From: Fallopia convolvulus
Lineage: Eukaryota > Streptophyta > Magnoliopsida > Caryophyllales > Polygonaceae
DNA length: 64,000 nucleotides
NCBI GenBank assembly: GCA_964016875.1
Contig: OZ024719.1
Coordinates: 70,007,224 to 70,071,223 of the forward strand
Direction: 5' to 3'
A program made the translations under genes and the position numbers. Under the pieces are notes generated by a model. That model made no database searches. It was not told the origin of the DNA and saw only the letters and a program-made list of their open reading frames with translations. This document shows positions 22,054 to 33,334 of this stretch, piece after piece. Numbering within the stretch: the first letter of the stretch is position 1; each line of letters begins with the position of its first letter.

Positions 22054-24162
22054 TCAATCTCCGCTTCTGATCATCTCCATTCCTTCTCCCTTGTCCACAC
22101 CCGAAGACGCCATAGCCAACCTCGAATAGCTCGTCTCTCGAAACCTCTGCAGCAAATTGATCAGCGACCGCGCTTTTCGGCTCGCCTGTGGCGTCCCGTC
22201 TACACCAACCGAGTACAACGGCGGCATTATCGCAACCTCCTTAACCAAAACCGCAACCACTTCTCGCCCGCCATTGTTGCACAAATCCATCAAGATCGAA
22301 ACGCAGTACTCCTTCGCCATTCGAGGAATGTTGCAAGATCTGATCAGCAGCCCCATCACAACTCCAATCCCCTGCGTTTGCAGGATCGCAACTGATCCTT
22401 CAACCTCCTCCGCCAAACTCGCCAGGATCGCCAACGCGTCTGTTACAAGCTCTTTCCTCTCGGAAGCCCCAATTAGATCTAACAGCAACGGCACAATGCC
22501 CGATGCGAGCACTTTCTCTCTGCTTCCTCGGTAAAGCATGAGGCCGAAGAGAGCGGCCATGGCGTTCCTCTTCCCGGAGATTGTTCCGTCTCTTATGAGC
22601 TCCACCAGAGCCGGAATCGCGGCTCGCGACCTGCCAATGAATCTCCGGTTCTTTTCGGTAGATGTTAGGTAGAAGATTATGGCAGCCGCGATTTGTCGAG
22701 ATTCAGGTTTCAATCCCATCCTCACGGTTGTTACAATCAGACCGAGTCCGCCGCTTTCGATGATGGATTTCTGGCCCATTGAATGCTTCGCTAGCTTTAG
22801 CAGCGCCGCTATGGCGTTCTCTTGTACCGTGGGATCCATGGAAGTGAGCAAGTCTAAAAGAGGAGGGACCACTTCGAGATCGATCAAGACGCTCCGGTTG
22901 TGGACATTGGATTTCGCCAGGAGGCGAACTTCAAAAGCGGCCTTGTTCTTCTGCTCGTCTGTTCCGTAGGTAAGCCGGCCTGCGAGGAATTCGGCGAGGA
23001 ATTTCACCATCTCGCCTGCCGGTGGACTCCCTGGGAGCACGGTCCTCGAAATGTCGCGATTTTCTTTGCCTGATTTGGCCATTGAAACACCGTTATCAGC
23101 ACAGAACTGTTGGATTAGCTTCTTGAGAGCGAAGTTGGGGACTAACTCTTTGCTACTGAGCTTCTCCCCTGTTTTCGGACAGGTTAGATTCCCCGATTTC
23201 AACCATTTCTGAATCGAGACTCGGTCGTAGGTCTGCCCCGTGGAGACTGTTACCGGATCCGTCATTAGCTCGAGTGAGATTGGACATCGGAAATCCTCCG
23301 GATTCAAACAACTCAGGGTCTCGACAACAGGCCTATCATCTGCTCGATCAAATTCCCCAACCAAAGGTCCGTCGAATATCACCGCTCTGCAATAGCACAT
23401 CAGAGCAATCAAGCTGCTGAGCAAAGGCGCGTCTCTCTCCCTCCCACGATCTTCATCTCCGTTGGCGCACCTATTACTGATTTCTTCCTCAAGAAACCTT
23501 ACTTCGCGGTTGCAATCTGTCCAGCTCCTAATTTCGAGTAAATCAAGGACTTGCTTTATCAACGCCTTCTCTGGCTCGTATTTGTTCTCGAATTGATTTA
23601 GAATCAAAATCACACGCTCCATCGCGCATTGATCATTCACATCGACATCAAATCTCGATTTCCTTGCTTGTCTAGAGACAAGCTCCACGAGCTCTCTGAC
23701 CTCGCCGTTAATGGCGCAACCGAGCGAATCCAACGGAAGAACATCAAGCGCGGTAGCGACCGATCGAATCAGGATCTGAAACTGGTCTGCGATGTGCGGT
23801 GAATTCATGAGGATCCAAATCCGTGCTCCTGAGCGCGCGCAGTCATCGAGCAGGAACAGAAGCTTCTGGAAGGTGAAGTGGAGTTCCGAGAAGCACAGCA
23901 AGGCGGCGTAAGGAAGGCGGTCGTGCTGGTGGCGGAGGTGATCCCGGAGCTCCTCGAGGAAGAATCGGAGGAGTCCTACAAGACGAATGGATTCTCTGGC
24001 GTTTCTCCGCTGTGTGGCAAAGAATCGAGAGCTGCCATCACATATGCTGTCTGCGAGTGTGATAAGCGATGAGAGCAGCGTCGATGGAGCTACGCTCTCG
24101 CATGGCCGGACAGCGGTGAGCGTCAGAATCCGGCGATCATGCTGATCGATTTTATGTATCAT
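22054..24162 (-). CDS. U-box/ARM-repeat E3 ubiquitin ligase, PUB18/PUB19-like
   Basis: A single intronless frame of 702 residues. Residues 1-280 form the helical U-box N-terminal domain of plant PUBs, with the start MIHKIDQHDRRILTLTAV and FSELHFTFQKLLFLLDDC. The U-box spans about 289-353: EDFRCPISLELMTDPVTV, GQTYDRVSIQKWL, NLTCPKTGEKL and LVPNFALKKLI. ARM repeats fill about 400-665, including VQENAIAALLKLAKH, ESRQIAAAIIFYL and GKRNAMAALFGL. Arabidopsis PUB18/PUB19 are intronless, have the same layout, and act as ligases that restrain ABA and drought responses; whether this gene does the same is inferred. GC content and codon use are higher than in the surroundings, as usual for intronless plant genes. 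ACGT elements lie upstream. Confidence 0.95.
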   Translation of the reverse strand: MIHKIDQHDRRILTLTAVRPCESVAPSTLLSSLITLADSICDGSSRFFATQRRNARESIRLVGLLRFFLEELRDHLRHQHDRLPYAALLCFSELHFTFQKLLFLLDDCARSGARIWILMNSPHIADQFQILIRSVATALDVLPLDSLGCAINGEVRELVELVSRQARKSRFDVDVNDQCAMERVILILNQFENKYEPEKALIKQVLDLLEIRSWTDCNREVRFLEEEISNRCANGDEDRGRERDAPLLSSLIALMCYCRAVIFDGPLVGEFDRADDRPVVETLSCLNPEDFRCPISLELMTDPVTVSTGQTYDRVSIQKWLKSGNLTCPKTGEKLSSKELVPNFALKKLIQQFCADNGVSMAKSGKENRDISRTVLPGSPPAGEMVKFLAEFLAGRLTYGTDEQKNKAAFEVRLLAKSNVHNRSVLIDLEVVPPLLDLLTSMDPTVQENAIAALLKLAKHSMGQKSIIESGGLGLIVTTVRMGLKPESRQIAAAIIFYLTSTEKNRRFIGRSRAAIPALVELIRDGTISGKRNAMAALFGLMLYRGSREKVLASGIVPLLLDLIGASERKELVTDALAILASLAEEVEGSVAILQTQGIGVVMGLLIRSCNIPRMAKEYCVSILMDLCNNGGREVVAVLVKEVAIMPPLYSVGVDGTPQASRKARSLINLLQRFRETSYSRLAMASSGVDKGEGMEMIRSGD

Positions 24163-24347
24163 TGATTTTCGATCTGTTCAGTACAAAAAAGAAGAAAAAT
24201 TATTCAATTGAAAGAAGAGACCAGAGCAAATTAAACTGAGAGCGAATTTTCAGTTTGGGAGATATTTTCTTTTTTAGTTTAGTTTGAGCCGTTGGAAGGA
24301 TCTTTAAACTGAAAGAAGAGATTTGAGGGATGGGAAAGGAAGTGGGC

Positions 24348-24569
24348 CACGTGGCGGCAGATGAGGAAGGCGGGAGTGCAGCGTGTACAGTGGGTGGAGT
24401 GACTAGAGTATAAATATTCCTCCGGGATCTGACACGTGTGTATGGCGTCGTGGCGTGGTGATTGGTTAGCGCTTTTGTTCTTGGATCGGGTACACGGGTT
24501 GTGATCAGGTGCGATGAAGAATAGAATAATCGTCGGGGAAGGGGACCACTTAACCGACAGGACACGTGG
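24348..24569 (-). promoter_or_regulatory. ACGT/ABRE element cluster upstream of the PUB gene
   Basis: Three ACGT-core boxes lie 186-407 bases upstream of the start codon at 24162: CACGTGGC (24348-24355), ACACGTGT (24432-24439) and ACACGTGG (24562-24569). These match ABA-response/G-box sites bound by bZIP factors. AATATTTATA on the minus strand (24409-24418) is the best TATA candidate; if it is used, the first box lies in the 5' UTR. ABA inducibility would fit the PUB18/19 family. Confidence 0.55.
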
Positions 24570-25613
24570 GCCAATTAGATCGGGCTATGTGGAAGGGGAT
24601 GTGGGGTCCGGTAAAACCTCAATCGAAAGGGATTGGTAAAAAACGTGTTGCGTGGATAACGAAAGTTACGATTAGTGGATAACTAAAGTATTAAATTAAT
24701 TTAATTAAATAATTGGGATTATGGATAAATTCGATGTTTTACGTGAAATTCAAAATACTATTTGAATTTCAACGAATGCTTTTGCGATAGTCCTCTTTCA
24801 TAGTTTATCGAATTTATTTCGATTGTAGTGTTGAAAACTTAATTAACTTCAAGATTTTAATAAATAGTTAATCAATTATTATAATAAAAAATATTTAAAA
24901 CTTTGTAAAATATAATTAATTTTCACATTTGATTAAAGACTTAATAAATAAAAATATTATTGTAATAATAAGAGAAATAAGGTCTTAGTGATGAACGTAA
25001 AAACATATCTGGCTTTGTAGTCAACAACTAAATATTTTGATATTCTTGAACGAATTTATATGACCAACTATAATAGGGAAAAACAAACCATAAAAAATAT
25101 TGATCATTTAAATATTTATGTATTACGAGTATTCTAAGTTTTGACTTTTAAATTCTTGGAATTTTGTTTTGGCCTAGAGAATCTACTAGTCATATCGAGT
25201 TTATACTGCAAAACCAACAAAAAAATGTAAACTTTAAGTTTTAGAAACCAAACGCTTAAACCTGCAGATAAAACGTAACGAATTTGTTACTTACGGTGGT
25301 AATAACTGAACAAATTAAACCACCAGCATCAGGTTATTTTGATTTCGAGAAAAAGAAAGGAATTAATAAGTTTAGGGCAAAGAGAAGTACTATGATTTGA
25401 CGTCGTAGGAAACTTGAAAGGTAAGCAAGTACGAGCCTTTGACATAAGTGATTCGCAGACACGAAACCTTAATCACAAGAAATATGGAATTCACTCGATT
25501 GAAAGAGAAAAATTCTGAATTATAAATAATAAGATAGATAAGTTTTTTAGGCTATATATGTATATATAGATAAAACCTAGAAAAGATATAAAGATATAAA
25601 GATAAGAGATATA

Positions 25614-25855
25614 CTCCCTCCGTTTCAAAATAGTTGTTCATAGACAAATTTGCACAACTATTAAGGAAAAAAATTTCTTCCAAATTTACCCCTATTAAAT
25701 GGTAATATTACTTCTAAAAGTTGCTTTGGAAAAAGTGTACTATAATTAAAGTGGTGTAATTATTAGGGGTATAAGTGGAAAAAATTTATATATGAACAAC
25801 TATTATGAAACAAGAAAAATAGTCTTTATGAACAACTATTGTGAAACGGAGGGAG
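25614..25855. mobile_element. Stowaway-type MITE
   Basis: 242 bases with inverted ends CTCCCTCCGTTTCAAAATAG and CTATTGTGAAACGGAGGGAG, flanked by TA on both sides (25612-25613, 25856-25857). The ends match those of the element at 13457-13685, so both belong to one subfamily. Confidence 0.85.
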
Positions 25856-27754
25856 TAAAACCTAAAAGATAGAAATCTGAAAATTACAGAAAAAATTCAA
25901 AAAATATTAAAACCCTAATAAGACCTAAAACCAATTAATTAAAATGTTTCAAAAGCCCATGTGTCAGGATGAAACTTTGAATTTGACTAATTAATGAGCC
26001 GATTTCTTATCCAAAAAGGGGTAATAGAGCTCAGTTAGAAATCGAACCGAAATTTGCCTATATCAAGATTCATCGGATTCCTCTGTTGGATACTTTAATT
26101 TTAATTTTTTTTTTACATTAGGGCGGACAAAAATCACGTATTGTGTGCAATACCGAACATGGATTTATACTCAATATACACATGTCTGAAGAAAGACAAA
26201 TATGATCAGTTCTCTACGTACTGTCTTAAATGAGACACATGTATCAAATTTATCAATTAGTGTTTAATAGTCTCCACTGAACTACTTGTTTATCATACCA
26301 ACAAAAGTTTTCATCTGCATTAAGATCTAATAGCCTGCTCGGTCAATTTGTCTATCTCTTAATTTCTGTAGTTTTTTTTTTTGGAATCTCTTAATTAATT
26401 TCATAAATCATATCTGTCCAGCCATCATATAAGTATATTATAATGAAGTAGTCTTAATTTTCGTGCCTTGCACAGATTTTTTATAAAATTATACAGTATT
26501 ATATTATTTATTTATATTAGTTGAATTTTGATTAAATTGATATATGAAATCATATTTTTTTAAAAACTATATCTTATTTACAAAAAATAATCATTTTCAA
26601 AAATAAATATTACAAATTTTCATAGGTAAGGATATTTTTTAAAAATTCAATGTATCCTATCTAAAAAAACTAGCATATATAAAAATAAAAATAATATATT
26701 GATTGATTATTTTGTTTAATATATAAATAAAAATAATTTTATTTAGTTTTAATCATTTTTTAAATATGGATGGTATGATTTAATACGTTAGCAAAAAAGG
26801 CTCAATGGAACAAAAGTATCAAGTTGGGGGTTTAAAAATAGGTTTTTTAATACATGGATGTGAGCGAACAAAAGTTTCAATTTCGGGAATTTATGTATTT
26901 ATTCGGCCTAAAAATAACCTTAATTGGGGCTTAACTGCTTAAGGTAAAAGATTAAAAAAAACTGTTAAAAAATAACATGTCTTGGCTAGATTGTGGTTCG
27001 TCATAATTTCATAATTGGGCCGGTCTTGACCCCAAGGTTTATTTTTTATTAAAACACTTTTTTATAATGTAAAGATATAATAAAAATATTTAATTAATTT
27101 GCAAACTAAATTCTAAAAAGGAATATATATATATACTATAGAAAAAGTTTTGAAAAAATCAGCACTAAAAGGATGTGCTATGTTTGTGGACAAAGCTTAA
27201 GATGATCTTTCCATGAAGTCGATCTAATCAGATCTAAAACTCAAATTGGAATTTAGTGGAGTTGTGAATACACTCCAAATCTGTAGCGTTTCACACATAT
27301 ACGTACGTTTTAATGGAAAATTGCATGAAATTAAATCGCCTATAATATTAATATATGATCCATCAATTCTGAGGGCTCCATTTCATCAATGAGCTATCAA
27401 TTCTGAGGATGTCTTGTGCTTATGCTTATGGTAATTAATCCTTCCATTTTGTAAAGTTTGTCTTTTTATGCTTCACATCGGTTAATAGTAATATTTTGTC
27501 ATCTTAATTATATCGATTTTTCTAACCTATATTCCAAGAGCATAAATTTAACCCCTAAAAATAACAATTATATGTAACTTTATATTTATTTTAGATTAAT
27601 TAATTTTTTACCGGGTATAAGAAGAAGGGCATAGGAAGAAGGGCCAAGATATATACCCCATAGTCAAATTCTCTTAGTCTATGTCCTTCTTCCTTACCGG
27701 TCAATGAATAATATTTGCATCAATTGCTAATAGGCTCCATTTCTTAATGGAGGA

Positions 27755-28230
27755 TGTTGGGGAAGTACCTACCACATAACTACACTAGTCCTCGATCTCT
27801 TTTAGCTTATTCCTAATTAGTTTTAGGATTTAATCTCACGGGTTTATGTGTTGGGCCCATATACGCATGTGAGTTGGGACAATCTTTCCCTCTATCCGTA
27901 TTGATCCAACAGAAATTGACATTGTATAAGAGCGGAATTGGATGGTCCTGGCCCCATTTACCTAGCTTGGGTTGACTTAGTGAGTTGCTACAAACCCGTT
28001 TCCTATCTAGTGTCTACTGCTCTTCCCAGTTACACCTTAACCTACTGATGTCTAAGTGTCAACTGCCCTTTCCAGTTGCACTTGATGGAACGTGTTGGGA
28101 AAGTGTCTACCACATAAGTATATGTGTTATTTTTCCTATTATCAATCGCTTTTAGGATGGAATTGCGTTGAATTTATGTGTTGTGATTATCAAGTGTGTA
28201 CAAAAAATTTAGCCACTGGAGTAAACCACT
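27755..28230 (+). mobile_element. TRIM-type miniature LTR element, plus strand
   Basis: The first LTR (27755-27921, 167 bases) starts TGTTGGGGAAG and ends GACA. It is followed at once by TTGTATAAGAGC, a damaged version of the initiator-tRNA-Met primer site (TGGTATCAGAGC). A short non-coding interior ends in the polypurine-type module AGTTGCACTTGATGGAACG. The second LTR starts TGTTGGGAAAG at 28093; its end is uncertain (about 28200-28230). Shared LTR phrases include CTACCACATAA, CTTTTAGGAT and TTTATGTGTTG. Total size and lack of coding capacity fit a terminal-repeat retrotransposon in miniature. Confidence 0.65.
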
Positions 28231-29421
28231 CTTTCCCCCACTTAAGCACATAAATAAACCACCCCTCACCACTTACTACCCTAAAAACTACCATCTCTCT
28301 AATCATTGTAATATCATTCTCATTATTCCAATACGAAATTAAGCATCCAAGATGCTTGGTTCATTCATTATTAGCTCTAATTGGACGGACAAAGCTTTTA
28401 CAAACACCAATTACATGGATCGAGGTTTGTTTTATTCATAACTTCAATCAGAATGAATTTGGTTGGACAATATTATCGTCTGTTATTTATTTCATCTTCA
28501 ATTCTTCTTTCGTTTCATCATTTGTATGTTTTCGAGAATTTTATTTTGTCAAACAACTAATGAACAACCTCACCAAAACATGAGGAAATAATATATTGAT
28601 AGCGTAAAATAGAAACATAACTATTAAATTTAATCTACAAAATAGAAATACATTTTTAATATCTAAGACTTTTTAATATCTAGGCTTTCGAGTTTTTTTT
28701 ACCCTAAGCATCTTTCCTAAAATATTTGTCACTTTCATATAACCTACTTATATAATGATATATCACAATAATTAAAAAAAATATATATATGTTTTGAATT
28801 TTTCTCTCATATTTACATATTAAAAATTATTTTTTTTATATTTAAATTTTTTTATTTATTTTTATAATCATTCCGTACATGATACGAGCAATGCACTAGT
28901 TGAAGATGAAAATTCAGTCATTAAAGGCTTTAATAAAACCACTCACCTTCATCTATTTTTAAGTTTAGAAATGAAAATAGAGCAAGCTTTAATAGCTTTA
29001 ATAATATCTAGTCTAACAAATATGGACTATAATCTATAAGTGGTTTTGTGTAAATATATTAGCACATAAATCCATTAATTAAGTACTAAATTAATCATGG
29101 GCACCTCGGCCATTCATACGCATTGCATATGTCATAATGACGTTTTCATATCCATAGATAATTCTAGTTGTTTTCAAATTGCATTGTGAAAGTAACTACA
29201 TGAATATGATCGAAGAGGGCAAAAAAAATAATCCATGATATATATTGAGAAAATCAATTAAATTCGATCAATAGGGCATCATATGGCACATTATTGAACA
29301 ACTATGTGTGATCTGAAACTGTGACCTCTAAATGAAGGCAAGAAACAGCTATATCGACCAATTGAATTACTTGCATGTACCTAGAGCTATCTTTTCAATT
29401 TAATTTGAATAGTATATAGTA

Positions 29422-29662
29422 CTCCCTCCGTATAAGTCTATTTGTCTTTTAAGCATTTTACACATATATTAAGGCAAGAGCTATTATTACCACATTACCC
29501 CTATAATCTACCTACTTTATTTCTTGAGATGTGTGTGTGCAATTAATTGCATGGGTTGTTTGAGGGTAAAGTTGGAAAATTTTGGATAAAATACTTTAAA
29601 AGACAAGTAGAATTAGACAACTAGTTAAGGTTAGAAAGACAAATAGACTTATACGGAGAAAG
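29422..29662. mobile_element. Stowaway-type MITE, second subfamily
   Basis: 241 bases with ends CTCCCTCCGTATAAGTCTAT and ATAGACTTATACGGAGAAAG; TA flanks both ends. The right end carries two substitutions relative to the left. Confidence 0.8.
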
Positions 29663-30408
29663 TATTAATTAGGACAAGTAGAAGAAACCCTAGCTATTTA
29701 GTCAAACTTAACAATAATGATCTCAACTACTCAATTACCTACCCCTTTTGAGTTTTCATTGGCTGTAACCATAATTACCATTTTAAGCTCATTAGTTATT
29801 AACAGTACGGACGTACATCCACACATATGTAAATTAACTGTAACTACTAGTGCTAAAAAAAGCACTAACAATATAGGGGCATGCAATATAGATCAGAAAA
29901 TGATCATCATTTATCAGAATTTGATGACTATATTGTTAATCTTTTTTTTTAAATGTGTGCATATGTATGTGCACATGTTAACACATGACCAAATTTAGGG
30001 GGAAAATGATATTTGTTTGTTAATTTTAAATTTTTTAATTAGAATTTATTTATTTTTTTTAGAAAAAATGTTAAAAAATTAAAAACTAAATTATTAATGT
30101 GTGCTATGAGCCAACTTCACTAGGATATAATGAAATGTAAGATGATTAATTAAAAGCTTGTTACTTAAACTTAGCTCAGCAAAGAACAATAAGTAACCCT
30201 AATATGGATTCAATTAAATCCCCTAATTAACTATATAACACACGTATTGATTTATGTGAATTGACATGATCTAAGCACCTTCAATTCGATATATAATATA
30301 GTATTATAAACATAATGCACGTAGCATCGTGGAGCAACGTGTCACTCGATCATTTGTCGAGAAATCGTAATATAATTAAACTATATTGTAGATTCATGCA
30401 TGTATACA

Positions 30409-30430
30409 CGTACGCGTACGTACGTACGTA
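30409..30430. repeat. GTAC/ACGT microsatellite
   Basis: Short run of ACGTACGCGTACGTACGTACGT-type alternating sequence beside a TATACACGTACG stretch. Self-complementary, so it may vary in length between individuals. Confidence 0.7.
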
Positions 30431-31955
30431 GGGTATAATCAATCAATTAAATGTGAATGCAAGATGAATGGGATATGATTAATTAAGTAAACCAGTTTGA
30501 ATATATACGTGGCAAATATGGTCAAGTAAAACCGTGTGGTGGTGGGCGTAGCTGTCTTAATCAAAGGATAATGCAACAAATTACTCATCATATTAACGTC
30601 TTCCTCATGAATGTATATTATTCTACGTTCTTGGCTTTATCTACCTAGCTAGCTATCATCATGATTACCTTACCCCATCCTGAACTCTCCTCAGTCAAAC
30701 CTTCGTGTTTTTTTTTTTGCATTATTTAAATTGAAATATCCTAATAATAATATAAATGAAAATTTATGGAAAGGAGAAAGACAAGTCAATTTGAGGGAAA
30801 AAGATCTCAAAACCTAACTCGTTAAGTTTTGTGGTTCGAAAGAGAAGTCTGGAATGTTTGTGAAGGTGTTTTGCTTATATAAAACATTATAATTGCAATT
30901 CTCGGTAATGAATTTAATTTTAAATTATTTTATTAAAAGAATATGCTGAGTTAATTTGACTTTCAAATAATAAAAATTGACTTTTAACTCGTCATTGCAT
31001 GTTACTAGACCGGTCAACTAGTTCGGATCTGTTCGAATTTGATCATTTCGGATTCTGGTTTAGTGTGGGTTCAGGTTAACCGGTTTACAAGTCCAATAGG
31101 CTTGGGTCATAGATCAGTCGGGTTCGGATTTTATATTTTTGGGTCAAATTAGTTTATAGGTCTAATCAGGTTTAGGGTCGTACATTTTTGTGTGAAATCG
31201 GGTTCGGGTCGAAATTGGCTTTCGGGACGTTCAAGTCGGGTTTAAGTGTGTCGGGTTTTCGGGTTCGATCATCTTTTTACCCGGTCTACATTTTACCAAC
31301 CAAAAGATGTTTTATTCTAACACTAGTATAAGATAGAAAAAAAAAAGACTAAGGATAATTAGTACAAAATTTGGGTTGCTTATCAATATCACTATCTTGG
31401 CTACTTGCTTGGTTGCTTCACGGTTAACAAATAAATAACAAATGATTGATGGGGGAATCACTAAGCTACCAAATTAAATTTGACACGTATACGTAATCTA
31501 TCGGTTTTAAATCAGAATCCAAGCACAATTTTCTTGATTGGAATGTTTCTGGGATTTTAAATATTGAAAATACTAAATATCGGAAGAACAAGTCGACAAA
31601 ATCAAAAGTTGCGTGTGTCAAAGAAATTGAAGCAAAATAAAATTGTTTGGATGGTGAATGGGGGCACACACGTAGGATCTTTGGAGGCCGTTGCCCAGAA
31701 GCATCCCCTTTTATCAAGTCAATTTTTGTGGCCCATTTTTGGTCGCTCCATTGCCCACTAATTTCCTTTTTTCCTCGTCATATAAAGCATTGCATCTCCA
31801 GTTCTCCACCCAACAATAAAAAATGCCTTCATTGTTTTTTAAGTGAAGAATTGGATGTATAGACAAACTAGTAGATAGATTGAGAGGTCGAAAAAAACGA
31901 CATCAAAATAATGAAAAAAATAAATAAATACACAATTTGAACAATGATTTTTGTA

Positions 31956-32744
31956 ATGTGTGTCCATGGGCACACAATAAGAATTCTAATGTTGGTAAAT
32001 CTCGATATTGATTGGTCCCTAGCATACAAGCCCAATGAGGTTTCAACCCAAAACCATAGGCAATAGGTGGACCCAAAACCATAGGCAATAGGTGGAGTAG
32101 CTCATTAGGTTATATACTAGACTTTGACTTTCCAATTTTCATATGACAATAGGTGGAGTAGCTCATTAGGTTATATACTAGACTTTGAATTTCCAATTTT
32201 TAGATGTGGGACAACTCTCAACACGTCCCCTCAAGTGCAACTGCCTGGGCCAGTTGACACTTGGACAAAAACAGACAGAAATCTCTCAAGGCTTAGCGAA
32301 CCGTCACAAATGGTACGGCAGCTCCTGTATTTGGTGGGCTGCTTGAACGGGCCAATGAAGCCAGCAAGCCCGAAATCCCTCAAGGCTTAGCGAACCGTCA
32401 CAAATGGTACGGCAGCTCCTGTATTGGGTGGGCTGCTTGAACGGGCCAATGAAGCCAGCAAGCCCGAAGAAGACTCCAGGGAAATAAACTCACACCACCG
32501 AAACCTGCTCTGACACCATGATAAAGTTCGGTGGGCCGACAATCTGGGGGTCGTGCGTGTAACGGGCCTAGCATACAAGCCCAATGAAGTTCCAACCGAA
32601 AACCATATGGCAATGGGTGGAGTAGCTCATTAGGTTATATACTAGGCTTTGTACTTCCCAATTTTAGATTTGGGACAACTCTCAACAAATTTTGAAATAA
32701 TTTCCTAAATTAACACTTTTATTGTGTGCCCATGAAGACACATT
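31956..32744. mobile_element. Palindromic-end MITE split by a TRIM insertion
   Basis: The left part (31956 to about 32016) starts ATGTGTGTCCATGGGCACAC and continues AATAAGAATTCTAATGTTGG. The right part (32688-32744) ends ATTGTGTGCCCATGAAGACA then CAT. TA lies outside both ends. Between them sits the TRIM element 32017-32687. Removing it leaves about 118 bases laid out like the intact copy at 42055-42217, though some sequence at the junction is missing. Confidence 0.65.
32017..32687 (-). mobile_element. TRIM-type miniature LTR element, minus strand
   Basis: Read on the minus strand, the 5' LTR (32687-32519, 169 bases) starts TGTTGAGAGTTGTCCCA and ends TTTATCA. It is followed directly by TGGTGTCAGAGC (32518-32507), a near-perfect initiator-tRNA-Met primer-binding site. 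The interior carries a 94-base tandem duplication (32285-32470) and ends in GCACTTGAGGGGACG, a polypurine-type tract. The 3' LTR starts TGTTGAGAG at 32223; it contains an internal duplication and stops at about 32017, lacking the last part present in the 5' LTR. No coding capacity. Confidence 0.75.
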
Positions 32745-33334
32745 AGTCGAACCGAACAAACAAACAAAACAATAACAAACAACAAACAGAGTGTTGATGA
32801 GTGTTAGATTCGTATAAAGAGCAGATTGTGCAAAACGTCACAAAAGAGTAGAGCTGTAGAGAACGTCAATTAGGAAAAAAAAAATGTATAAAAATGTGGT
32901 GCTGGAAAATAACTGTGGATAGATTTGAGAGTTAACTTACTTCTAAACTAACAACTCGAACTAACCCAATAGTGGAAAACTTTTTGAAATGTCCTTGTAA
33001 ATGTGTGGTACAAGGCCCAATTTTAGTGATTTCCTAAAGTATCTATTGCAACTTGCAAGTACTTTCTATTTTGGAAGTAGGATTGGAACGAATGATCGAG
33101 TTTCCACTTTTGATCTTTACCAATAATATCACCAAAGTACAGAGCTACAGAAATTTTCAACTCCAAAGAATGCAGCTCAAATGATTTCCTATATACTGCC
33201 ATGATTTCTATATTTAGTATGTCTATTCTTCTGCTGTGTCAAAAAAAGAAGAAGCAGTGCTACAAATACCAATTTCCCATCATTCTTGATGCTTTACAAT
33301 CTCCCTGATAGCTTGCAGCAAATCTCTGAATTAG

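Larger units (their letters stand above)
24570..33334. other. Gene-poor 8.7-kb region with mobile-element remnants
   Basis: No credible gene was found on either strand; frames are short, AT-rich and without family resemblance. Recognised contents are two Stowaway MITEs, two TRIM elements, one interrupted palindromic-end MITE and a GTAC microsatellite. GGTTC-rich degenerate phrases occupy 31010-31290. The rest is unassigned AT-rich DNA. Confidence 0.65.

Noticed and set aside
22157..22969. Long plus-strand frames opposite the PUB gene
   Set aside because: They are antisense shadows of an intronless GC-rich coding sequence; the minus-strand frame is a complete U-box/ARM protein.
24200..24574. 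124-codon minus-strand frame upstream of the PUB start
   Set aside because: It lies in the promoter/5' UTR, has low-complexity Thr/Ser/Pro content and no family resemblance.
29952..30110. Further copy of the palindromic-end MITE
   Set aside because: GTGTGCATATGTATGTGCAC and ATGTGTGCTATGAGCC are similar in kind but the ends do not pair well and no TA flanks are clear.
31010..31290. Series of GGTTCGG/TCGGGTT phrases suspected as a CRISPR-like or regulatory array
   Set aside because: Units are irregular and similar degenerate stretches occur at 14700, 38750, 58510 and 61530; this is ordinary degenerate plant repeat sequence.
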